Shown: positions 6,214 to 12,684 of the stretch, one piece after another
Layout: each line of letters begins with the position of its first letter
Numbering within the stretch: position 1 is the stretch's first letter
Source of the DNA: an uncultured Roseburia sp.
GTDB lineage: Bacteria; Bacillota; Clostridia; Lachnospirales; Lachnospiraceae
DNA: 14,722 nt
Direction: 5' to 3'
Assembly: GCA_910584215.1 (NCBI GenBank)
Contig: CAJTYI010000078.1
Span: forward strand, 1 to 14,722
Notes under the pieces: generated by a model
The model's input: only the letters and a program-made list of their open reading frames with translations
Told to the model about the DNA's origin: nothing
The model's database searches: none
Program-made: the position numbers and the translations under genes

Positions 6214-8208
6214 ATGGATATAGCAGCAAAATATGGAAAATCATACTTTATGCCGCCGGAGACCACCTATGATTGGGTGAAAAGGGACAGTATCACAGAG
6301 CCGCCAATCTGGTGCAGCGTCGACTTAAGGGACGGCAATCAGGCGTTAATTGAGCCTATGAGTTTAGAGGAAAAGCTGGAATTTTTCCAGATGCTGGTCG
6401 AGATTGGATTTAAAGAAATTGAAGTCGGTTTTCCGGCAGCATCCGACACCGAATACCAATTTATGCGGGCGCTTATTGAGCGCGATATGATACCCGACGA
6501 TGTGACGGTGCAGGTACTGACCCAGGCGCGGGAGCATATTATCCGCAAGACATTTGAGGCGGTAAAGGGCGCGCCCCACGCGGTGATACATCTCTACAAT
6601 TCCACCTCTGTCGCGCAGCGCGAACAGGTGTTTCAAAAGAGCCGGGAAGAAGTAAAAAAACTTGCGGTGGACGGCGCAGTTTTACTTCGAGACCTTGCGG
6701 CGGAGACAGAGGGTAATTTTACGTTCGAGTACAGCCCGGAGAGTTTTCCGGGAACCGAGGTCGATTATGCGGTTGAGGTGTGCAATGCTGTGCTTGACGT
6801 CTGGAAGCCGGATGAGGCACACAAGGCGATCATCAATATCCCGACGACGGTTCAGATTGCCATGCCGCACGTCTTTGCCTGTCAGATCGAGTATATTCAC
6901 AAGCACTTAAAATACAGGGACAATGTGATTATCAGTGTCCATCCGCACAATGACAGGGGCTGCGGCATCAGTGACGCGGAGTTTGGCGTTCTGGCTGGCG
7001 CCGACCGCATCGAGGGCACATTGTTTGGCAACGGTGAGCGTACCGGAAATGTCGACATTGTGACGCTTGCAATGAATATGGTCTGTCACGGTGTCGACCC
7101 GGGGCTTGATTTTCACAATATTGCGGCTATTCGGGAAAAATACGAGCGTTTTACCAGAATGAAAGTCTATGAGCGCACGCCGTATGCGGGGGATCTCGTG
7201 TTTACCGCGTTTTCCGGCTCCCATCAGGATGCGATCTCCAAGGGGATGGCGTGGCGTGAGGCAGGCAAGAGCGGCGAGCGCTGGGATGTGCCGTATCTTC
7301 CGATCGACCCCAAGGATGTGGGGCGCGAATATGAGTCTGACGTGATTCGTATCAACAGCCAGTCCGGCAAGGGCGGCGTAGCTTATATCTTAAAACAGAA
7401 TTTTGGCATGTCGCTTCCCAAGGCGATGCAGGAGGAAGTCGGCTATCTGGTGAAAGGCGTTTCTGACCGCATGCATCAGGAGCTTACGCCCAAAGAGATT
7501 TATCGCATTTTTGAGGAGCACTATATCAACCATGAAGCGGTATTCCAGATAACCGAATGTCATTTTGAGCAGAGAGACGGTATCACAGCCAAAGTAACGA
7601 TTGAACAGGAAAATGAAAAGCGCTTGATCGAGACGGCAGGAAACGGTCGCCTCGATGCGGTCAGCAATGCGGTGAAGATGTATTTTGGTATCAGCTATGA
7701 GCTGGCTACTTATGAGGAGCATGCAATCTCACAGGGTTCTTCCTCAAGAGCGGCTTCCTATGTCGAAGTCATCTGTGAGGGCAGGCATTATTGGGGCGTG
7801 GGCATTGACGAGGATATTATCAAAAGTTCGATCGACGCGCTGGTGTCTGCAGTGAATAAAGTCGTCAAGAGTAAAAATATCAGAGAGGGCAGGGAAGAGC
7901 GCATCATGGATATCATGAATTATATCCAGAAAAATTATGCCGATGTAAGCTTAGACTCCCTGGCACAGGAGTTTAACCTCTCTAAAACCTATCTCTCCAA
8001 GTATATCAAAGAAAAGTCCGGCTTGACCTTTCAGGACGCCGTGAAAAAGGCGCGCATGAAAAAGGCGCGCACGATGCTAAAGGAGACCAATCAGACCGTG
8101 GAGTCGATCGCCGCTTATGTAGGTTATGAGAATGTAGAACACTTTAACCGTCTGTTCAAGTCGGCATATGATATGACGCCGGTACAGTTCCGCAGAAAAT
8201 ATCAGTGA
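6214..8208 (+). CDS. leuA: 2-isopropylmalate synthase fused to a C-terminal AraC-type DNA-binding domain
   Basis: A 664-residue protein. Residues about 1-555 are a full-length type-2 LeuA, which condenses acetyl-CoA with 2-ketoisovalerate in the first step of leucine synthesis. Visible motifs are IWCSVDLRDGNQAL (D37, R39), the metal-binding HPHND (H243, H245, N246, D247) and the GNGERTGN loop (272-279). A C-terminal LeuA dimer/allosteric domain follows (about 430-550), the leucine-feedback region in the family. After a short linker, residues about 563-664 form an AraC/XylS double helix-turn-helix. The first HTH is VSLDSLAQEFNLSKTYLSKYIKEKSG and the second is TVESIAAYVGYENVEHFNRLFK, followed by the typical TPVQFRRKYQ ending. 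The frame is open throughout, with no stop or shift at the joint. The ribosome binding site AAGG (6201-6204) lies 9 nt before ATG 6214. Ordinary type-2 LeuA stops near 555-560 residues, so the HTH is an addition. No leuB/C/D genes are adjacent. I infer, without proof, that it also regulates transcription. Confidence 0.92.
   Translation: MDIAAKYGKSYFMPPETTYDWVKRDSITEPPIWCSVDLRDGNQALIEPMSLEEKLEFFQMLVEIGFKEIEVGFPAASDTEYQFMRALIERDMIPDDVTVQVLTQAREHIIRKTFEAVKGAPHAVIHLYNSTSVAQREQVFQKSREEVKKLAVDGAVLLRDLAAETEGNFTFEYSPESFPGTEVDYAVEVCNAVLDVWKPDEAHKAIINIPTTVQIAMPHVFACQIEYIHKHLKYRDNVIISVHPHNDRGCGISDAEFGVLAGADRIEGTLFGNGERTGNVDIVTLAMNMVCHGVDPGLDFHNIAAIREKYERFTRMKVYERTPYAGDLVFTAFSGSHQDAISKGMAWREAGKSGERWDVPYLPIDPKDVGREYESDVIRINSQSGKGGVAYILKQNFGMSLPKAMQEEVGYLVKGVSDRMHQELTPKEIYRIFEEHYINHEAVFQITECHFEQRDGITAKVTIEQENEKRLIETAGNGRLDAVSNAVKMYFGISYELATYEEHAISQGSSSRAASYVEVICEGRHYWGVGIDEDIIKSSIDALVSAVNKVVKSKNIREGREERIMDIMNYIQKNYADVSLDSLAQEFNLSKTYLSKYIKEKSGLTFQDAVKKARMKKARTMLKETNQTVESIAAYVGYENVEHFNRLFKSAYDMTPVQFRRKYQ
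7900..8208 (+). other. AraC/XylS-type HTH domain coding segment at the 3' end of leuA
   Basis: This part encodes both helix-turn-helix units of the fused regulator (residues 563-664). AraC-family landmarks are the hydrophobic pattern of the first HTH, the helix linking the two units (ARMKKARTMLKETNQ), GYEN-VEHFNRLFKS in the second recognition helix, and TPVQFRRK at the end. Both DNA-binding units are intact, which argues against a decaying domain. Confidence 0.9.
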
Positions 8209-8251
8209 GGAAAAGCTGCCGCATGAAATGTGCAGGAAATGCTTTCAAGTG

Positions 8252-8298
8252 AAGCTGCCATGGGAACCATAGTCGTTCCCATGGCAGCTTTTATCTTT
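8252..8298 (+). terminator. Strong intrinsic terminator of leuA
   Basis: The perfect 16-bp stem AAGCTGCCATGGGAAC (8252-8267) / GTTCCCATGGCAGCTT (8275-8290) has a 7-nt loop and is followed by TTATCTTT. It closes leuA as a single-gene transcription unit. The rest of the 316-nt gap (8209-8524) holds the spoIIE promoter and its 5' leader, with no gene. Confidence 0.92.
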
Positions 8299-8359
8299 AG
8301 AAGCTTAAACAATCTCAATGTGTTAGAACTCCTTCAAACTGACAAAGAGACAGGAATTT

Positions 8360-8424
8360 TGGCGAAAACTTTTTAAAAATCAGTCCTTACTTTGACAAAG
8401 ATTTCTTCCCGCCAAGACTATAAT
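8360..8424 (+). promoter_or_regulatory. Spo0A-style promoter of spoIIE with long spacer
   Basis: A perfect TTGACA -35 (8392-8397) and a perfect TATAAT -10 (8419-8424) are separated by 21 nt, far from the 17-nt optimum. This is the arrangement known for the Spo0A-activated sigma-A promoters of spoIIE and spoIIG in Bacillus subtilis. The -35 region TTTGACA (8391-8397) differs at one base from the inverted 0A box TTCGACA. TGGCGAA (8360-8366) differs at one base from the 0A box TGTCGAA. Direct activation by phosphorylated Spo0A at the start of sporulation is the natural inference. Confidence 0.7.
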
Positions 8425-8458
8425 CGTTGTCATTCAAAACATCTGCGTGTGCCGTTGT

Positions 8459-8485
8459 AAAACAAAAGGATACATCCATTGTTTT
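8459..8485 (+). promoter_or_regulatory. Stem-loop in the spoIIE 5' leader
   Basis: AAAACAA (8459-8465) pairs with TTGTTTT (8479-8485) and encloses GGAT/ATCC. It lies between the spoIIE promoter and the ribosome binding site. Its role is unknown; it could affect mRNA stability or translation. Confidence 0.35.
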
Positions 8486-8524
8486 GCGCACGGAAAGCGG
8501 GTGTTTTAAAAAGAGGAGGATAGG

Positions 8525-10375
8525 ATGATGCAAAAGGCGAAGCCGAAACATATGATATTTGGACTGGTGGGGAGTCTGTTTTGTGCGGTCAATATTATGG
8601 GGTGCTACCCGCTCGTGCCCGCGTGGTACGCCGCACTTTATTTGGAGGATGTAAACGGACTGTTTTTGATGGGAGTTATGTATATAGGAATGCTGTTTTT
8701 TATGCCCATGACTGCGATCATCAAATATGCCGTGGCGCTGTTGGTGCTTGTGGCGGCGATCCGGCTGGTGGAATGGGCAAACGAGGGATGCCCTGCGTTT
8801 ATGGGGGGGATTCTGGCTGCCGGTTCTACGATGATACTGTCTTTTTGCGGCAGTTTGCTGGAATGGAAGGAGCAGCCGCACGCTCCGGCAGTTCTTATGG
8901 AAGGGGTGTTTATTTTTGGCGCCGTCATACTGCTGAATCGATTGATGCATATGCTTTTGGAACCGTCTACGGTCGCCGTCAGGACGGAAAAAAAGGAGCG
9001 GCCGCAGGGGGAAAAGCTTCTCAACTATGCGGACTCTTTTTTGGGGCTGTCGAAAGTGTTCCACTCTATGAGTGCAGCGGGCACGAAAGATGCCGGCGAG
9101 GAATTGGGACAGATTCAGAGTGAGCTCACCAGCAAAATCTGTGCGGGCTGTGATAGCTGTGCCGTATGTTGGGAGAGAGATCCCGAGCCATTATATGGAA
9201 GCCTGGCAAAGATGATTACCACGGTCTTAAGCGGTACGGACGGGACCAAGGAGGAGGAGCGGGAACTCGGCAAATATTGTAAGAGGAGCCGTGATATGGT
9301 GGAGGAGGCCGTGCGGGTATTCGAGCGCGTCAGCTTAAACCGCGCTTGGTATCGCCGTCTCTTAGAAAACCGCCAGGTCATTGCGGAGCAGTTGGACGCG
9401 ATGGCGTACATTATGCAGGATTGTGCCAGAGAAGAACAACTTTTGGATGAAGAAATGAAACATGCGCTGGCCGAGATTCATTATCGGGCGAAAGAGAGCG
9501 GGATTGTGATAGAGGACATGCATCTGACGCGCATGGTGGACGGCCATTATAAGCTGGAGGCAGTACTTAGAAGCAAGCGCGGCGGGTGCGTATCGCTGAA
9601 AACCTTTTTGGCTGCGGCCAGCTACGTCCTGGGGTGTCGGATGCGGGGAGCGTCCGAGACAAAAAGCTTTATCTCCAAGGAGAGAACGGAATTTACTTTC
9701 TATGAGGATACCAGATTTCGCACGGTACAGGGGATTGCGAGGCAAAAGAAGGAAGATGCCGCGATTTCCGGCGACAATTTCTCATTCCTGGAGATGGACA
9801 ACGGGAATCTGCTTCTGGGGCTTTCCGACGGTATGGGTTCCGGCAGTTCCGCCTGCAAGGAGAGCGAGATGGTCCTTGATCTAGTCGAGCGCTTTTTGGA
9901 GGCAGGTTTTTCAGTGGAGACGGCGATACGCATGATGAATTCGGCGATGGTAATGAAGGGGGCCGATGATATTTATTCCAGTATGGATTTGTGCCAGGTA
10001 AACCTATACAGCGGGCGTGCCACACTCTACAAGATCGGGGCCTCCTCCACTTTTATCAAGAGCGGCGAGCGGGTGGAGTGTATTGCCTCCTCAACGCTCC
10101 CGGTGGGCGCGCAGGCGGCTGTCGACATCGAGATACAGGAAATCAGCCTAAAGAGCGGTGATTTTGTTGTCATGATGACGGATGGTGTGCTAGAATATTT
10201 ACATGTGCCGGACGCCGAGGAGACGATGCAGGAGATTATCGAGAGTATCGAGACGAACAATCCGGGGATTCTGGCGAAAAAAATCATGGAGCGCGTGATG
10301 CTTTTTACGGGAGGCAGGGTGCAGGATGATATGACAATTCTCGCGGCCTGTGTCTGGCAGAAGTGCGAAGTGTGA
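8525..10375 (+). CDS. spoIIE: Stage II sporulation protein E, membrane-bound PP2C-type phosphatase (short form)
   Basis: SpoIIE dephosphorylates the anti-sigma-factor antagonist SpoIIAA at the sporulation septum and so switches on sigma-F in the forespore. This protein has 616 residues. About five hydrophobic segments lie at 9-32, 45-62, 64-84, 92-112 and 122-142, against ten in the 827-residue B. subtilis protein. A central region carries the cysteine cluster CAGCDSCAVCW (C206, C209, C212, C215). The C-terminal PP2C domain has SGDNFSF (D417), LSDGMGSGSSA (D435), TDGVLE (D553) and DDMTIL (D601, D602), all metal-binding landmarks of the family. An in-frame stop at 8507-8509 rules out an upstream start. 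Two ATGs occur, 8525 and 8528; AGGAGG at 8514-8519 is 5 and 8 nt away, so 8528 may be the true start. The stop codon lies inside a 15-nt direct repeat that opens the structured gap before tilS. Confidence 0.93.
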   Translation: MMQKAKPKHMIFGLVGSLFCAVNIMGCYPLVPAWYAALYLEDVNGLFLMGVMYIGMLFFMPMTAIIKYAVALLVLVAAIRLVEWANEGCPAFMGGILAAGSTMILSFCGSLLEWKEQPHAPAVLMEGVFIFGAVILLNRLMHMLLEPSTVAVRTEKKERPQGEKLLNYADSFLGLSKVFHSMSAAGTKDAGEELGQIQSELTSKICAGCDSCAVCWERDPEPLYGSLAKMITTVLSGTDGTKEEERELGKYCKRSRDMVEEAVRVFERVSLNRAWYRRLLENRQVIAEQLDAMAYIMQDCAREEQLLDEEMKHALAEIHYRAKESGIVIEDMHLTRMVDGHYKLEAVLRSKRGGCVSLKTFLAAASYVLGCRMRGASETKSFISKERTEFTFYEDTRFRTVQGIARQKKEDAAISGDNFSFLEMDNGNLLLGLSDGMGSGSSACKESEMVLDLVERFLEAGFSVETAIRMMNSAMVMKGADDIYSSMDLCQVNLYSGRATLYKIGASSTFIKSGERVECIASSTLPVGAQAAVDIEIQEISLKSGDFVVMMTDGVLEYLHVPDAEETMQEIIESIETNNPGILAKKIMERVMLFTGGRVQDDMTILAACVWQKCEV

Positions 10376-10381
10376 GAAGAA
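10367..10381 (+). repeat. 15-nt direct repeat, left copy (over the spoIIE stop codon)
   Basis: GAAGTGTGAGAAGAA is identical to the copy at 10537-10551, 170 nt downstream. The pair brackets a hairpin-rich segment. It resembles a target-site duplication or a recombination scar. The TGA of spoIIE lies within it. Confidence 0.75.
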
Positions 10382-10455
10382 AATCTAATCGCTTGCGGCA
10401 GAGGCCGCTTCGCGAAGATTTTCTACGGCGCCCAAAAACGGCGCCTTTCTCACAC
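10370..10455 (+). repeat. Branched palindromic structure after spoIIE (outer stem plus two hairpins)
   Basis: The outer stem is GTGTGAGAA (10370-10378) / TTCTCACAC (10447-10455). The first inner hairpin is GAAAATCT (10379-10386) / AGATTTTC (10416-10423), extended by TCGC/GCGA and GCGGC/GCCGC. The second is GGCGCC (10427-10432) / GGCGCC (10440-10445), followed by TTTCT. Together they fold as a three-way junction on paper. It could be the spoIIE terminator, a small structured RNA or a palindromic intergenic repeat. Confidence 0.6.
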
Positions 10456-10482
10456 GGAAGAACGCAAAAGCAGCGTTCTTCC
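10456..10482 (+). repeat. Perfect 10-bp hairpin in the spoIIE-tilS gap
   Basis: GGAAGAACGC (10456-10465) and GCGTTCTTCC (10473-10482) pair perfectly around the loop AAAAGCA. It follows directly on the branched structure. There is no T tract after it, so it is not a standard terminator. Confidence 0.65.
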
Positions 10483-10507
10483 CACTGAATGTCAGCGCCG
10501 GCAGAGG

Positions 10508-10535
10508 CGTCAATGCCGCCGACAGCGGCATGACG
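10508..10535 (+). repeat. 11-bp bulged hairpin in the spoIIE-tilS gap
   Basis: CGTCA-a-TGCCGC (10508-10519) pairs with GCGGCA-TGACG (10525-10535), with one bulged A and a 5-nt loop. It ends 1 nt before the right copy of the 15-nt direct repeat. Confidence 0.6.
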
Positions 10536-10536
10536 G

Positions 10537-10551
10537 GAAGTGTGAGAAGAA
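10537..10551 (+). repeat. 15-nt direct repeat, right copy
   Basis: GAAGTGTGAGAAGAA is identical to 10367-10381. The following bases (TTTCTAAGATG) also loosely resemble those after the left copy (AATCTAATCG). Confidence 0.75.
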
Positions 10552-10610
10552 TTTCTAAGATGCCAAAGAAGGTGGTCTTAGGTCAGAGCCGGGGATATGC
10601 CCTGATCGCA

Positions 10611-10655
10611 GATGAGATCATCGTAATACTGCAAGCAGTATACGAAGTTCTCATC
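10611..10655 (+). promoter_or_regulatory. Long stem-loop upstream of tilS
   Basis: The inner stem CGT-a-ATACTGC (10622-10632) / GCAGTAT-ACG (10635-10644) would have a 2-nt loop on paper and would open slightly in reality. It lies inside the outer stem GATGAGA (10611-10617) / TCTCATC (10649-10655). It is about 40 nt before the tilS start and probably in its leader. No tRNA, T-box or known riboswitch consensus was recognised in this 321-nt gap (10376-10696), and no promoter is obvious. Confidence 0.5.
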
Positions 10656-10696
10656 GCGTGTCATCGCAGTAAACTGATCTGACATGGAGGATTCGT

Positions 10697-12187
10697 ATGA
10701 CAAAGAAAGTGCTTGCATGGATTGCGCAGGAAAACTTAATCAGACGCCACGCCACGGTGCTCGTGGGGGTGTCAGGCGGGGCGGACTCTATCTGTCTCCT
10801 GCTGATGTTATGGCAGCAGCGCAGTGAGCTTGCAATCCGGGTGGTGGCGGTGCATGTGGAGCACGGCATACGCGGGGAGGAGAGTGTCGCCGACGCGGTG
10901 TTCGTGCGTAATCTGTGTGCGCGTTTTGAGATACCGCTGGAGAGTTTTTCGGTCTCTGTGCCGGCCTATGCAAAGGAGCAGGGGATAGGGCTCGAGGAGG
11001 CGGCGCGCATCCTGCGGTACGATTGTTACCGCCGGCTGGCAGCGCGCCATGCGGCGGCAGGGGAGCCAGTGGAGGTGGCGCTCGCGCATCATGCAAACGA
11101 CAATGCCGAGACCATGTTGTTCCAGATGGTGCGAGGAAGCGGAATAGAAGGGATGGCAGGGATGCGGCCCAAACGTGAGTTGGCTCCCGGTATCTTTTTG
11201 ATTCGGCCATTGCTTGCCGTCACAAGGGAGGAGATTGAGGATTGGCTTGCAAGGCAGCGGCAGGAGTATCGCACGGACAGCACGAACGCTGATCGGACAT
11301 ACAGCCGAAACCGAATACGCGGCGAACTCATTCCCGCATTAAAAGAAATTAACGCGCAGGCCATCCGTCATATGAACGAGACAGCCAGGCAGATGCGGGA
11401 GATTTCCGATTACCTCGACGAGCGCGAAAGAGAATTGCTTTGTGCCGTGCGTGAGAGCAGAACGGGCGGTTTTTTCTTGCGGCAGGAGTTGAAGGCGGCT
11501 CCGCTGCTGCTACAGCGTAAAGTGATTTATACCACGCTTTCCCAGGCGGCGGGCAGCCGCAGGGATTGGGGGAGCGTGCATGTGGAGGCGGTGCTGGCGC
11601 TTTTTTTACGGCAAAATGGCAGGCGGCTGTCTCTGCCTTACGGATTGACTGCATACAGGGAGTATGAGGGCGTTTTTATTGGCAGCGATCTCAGGCAGCG
11701 GAATAGGGACGCCGGTTTTTTGCCGGCGGAGGTCTTTCGCATTCCTGCGGATTTGGAGGAAACTCAGGTGCTGCTGCCCGACGGATGCCGTCTTACCGCG
11801 AAAAAACGCATATTTTCGGGAAAAATGGAAGAAATTCCTAAAAATAAGTATACGAAATGGTATGATTATGATAAAATAAGAGGTAGTTTGCAGATTCGGA
11901 CCAGAAAAAGTGGGGATTATCTTGTCATATACGATGCCCACGGAGTATGTCATAGGAAAAAACTGAAAGACTATTTTATCACAGAAAAAGTGCCGGTGGA
12001 TTTGCGTGATGGACTTTGGCTTTTGACAGAGGGGGCTCATGTGCTCTGGATTCTTGGGGGGCGTGGGAGCGAGGCATACCGGGTCACGGAGGAGACAAAA
12101 GCAGTCATAGAGATTTCAATGAATGGAGATACCAATGAAAATAAAGGAGATCAAGGTTCATATTACGGAAGAGGAAGTCGAGAATAG
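10697..12187 (+). CDS. tilS: tRNA(Ile)-lysidine synthetase
   Basis: TilS attaches lysine to the wobble cytidine of the CAU-anticodon tRNA-Ile, so that it reads AUA. It is an essential cytoplasmic enzyme that uses ATP. The PP-loop signature VSGGADS lies at 25-31. The family region AVHVEHGIRGEES follows (about 51-64), as does the LAHHANDNAETMLFQMVRGSGIEGMAGM segment (about 130-157), both hallmarks of TilS. The C-terminal domain shows RTRKSGDYL and KKLKDYFITEKVP. At 496 residues it is somewhat long. The last roughly 20 residues (NGDTNENKGDQGSYYGRGSRE) are low-complexity and are read out of frame through the start of hpt, so they may be a non-conserved extension. The ribosome binding site GGAGG (10686-10690) lies 6 nt before ATG 10697. 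It is the first gene of a tilS-hpt-ftsH cluster, as in other Firmicutes. Confidence 0.95.
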   Translation: MTKKVLAWIAQENLIRRHATVLVGVSGGADSICLLLMLWQQRSELAIRVVAVHVEHGIRGEESVADAVFVRNLCARFEIPLESFSVSVPAYAKEQGIGLEEAARILRYDCYRRLAARHAAAGEPVEVALAHHANDNAETMLFQMVRGSGIEGMAGMRPKRELAPGIFLIRPLLAVTREEIEDWLARQRQEYRTDSTNADRTYSRNRIRGELIPALKEINAQAIRHMNETARQMREISDYLDERERELLCAVRESRTGGFFLRQELKAAPLLLQRKVIYTTLSQAAGSRRDWGSVHVEAVLALFLRQNGRRLSLPYGLTAYREYEGVFIGSDLRQRNRDAGFLPAEVFRIPADLEETQVLLPDGCRLTAKKRIFSGKMEEIPKNKYTKWYDYDKIRGSLQIRTRKSGDYLVIYDAHGVCHRKKLKDYFITEKVPVDLRDGLWLLTEGAHVLWILGGRGSEAYRVTEETKAVIEISMNGDTNENKGDQGSYYGRGSRE

Positions 12188-12665
12188 GATTAAAGAATTG
12201 GGGGCGGAGATCAGCGCTTTGTACAAAGAAGAGGCCGTCTGCCTGATCTGTATTTTAAAAGGCTCCGTGTTTTTTACCTGCGAGCTGGCAAAACGAATCA
12301 CTTCGCCGGTGGAGATTGAATTTATGTCGGTTTCGAGCTATGGGGCGGGAACCTCGTCGAGCGGCGTGGTGCGGATTGTGCAGGATCTGCAGAGCAGCAT
12401 CGAGGGGAAACATGTGCTGGTGATAGAGGATATCATTGATTCCGGAAGGACGCTAAACTATCTTCTGGAGAATTTAAAGACCAGGAATCCCAAGAGCCTG
12501 CGGCTTTGTACGCTTTTGGATAAACCGGACCGCCGCGTGGTGGAGGTGAATGTGGATTATGTGGGATTCGTGATTCCCGATCAATTTGTGGTGGGCTATG
12601 GACTTGACTATAACCAGCAGTACCGTAATCTGCCATATATCGGGTTTGCAGAAATAGAAGAATAG
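12135..12665 (+). CDS. hpt: Hypoxanthine phosphoribosyltransferase
   Basis: A purine salvage enzyme that makes IMP or GMP from hypoxanthine or guanine and PRPP. The 176-residue length is normal for the family. The N-terminal half has LICILKGSVFFTCELAKRI and the flexible-loop region MSVSSYGAGTSSSG. The PRPP-binding signature VLVIEDIIDSGRTL lies at about 94-107, with E98/D99. DKPDRR and DYVGFVIPDQFVVGYGLDYNQQYRNLPYIG close the protein. Two starts are possible. ATG 12123 has no good ribosome binding site. ATG 12135 has TGGAGA (12124-12129) 5-6 nt upstream and gives the usual N-terminus, so it is chosen. The gene overlaps the end of tilS by 53 nt in a different frame, which implies translational coupling. 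Confidence 0.94.
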   Translation: MKIKEIKVHITEEEVENRIKELGAEISALYKEEAVCLICILKGSVFFTCELAKRITSPVEIEFMSVSSYGAGTSSSGVVRIVQDLQSSIEGKHVLVIEDIIDSGRTLNYLLENLKTRNPKSLRLCTLLDKPDRRVVEVNVDYVGFVIPDQFVVGYGLDYNQQYRNLPYIGFAEIEE

Positions 12666-12684
12666 AAAGGCAAGGAATAGAAAC

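Noticed and set aside
8387..9064. 225-residue minus-strand frame over the spoIIE promoter and 5' end
   Set aside because: His/Gln/Arg-rich composition typical of an antisense shadow. It would overlap the spoIIE promoter and membrane segments.
10376..10696. tRNA or CRISPR array in the hairpin-rich gap
   Set aside because: No tRNA TTC-arm consensus or acceptor pairing was seen. The 15-mer occurs only twice, with no spacer series.
10788..11210. Minus-strand frames opposite tilS
   Set aside because: Pro/Ala/Arg-rich shadow sequence opposite the conserved PP-loop region.
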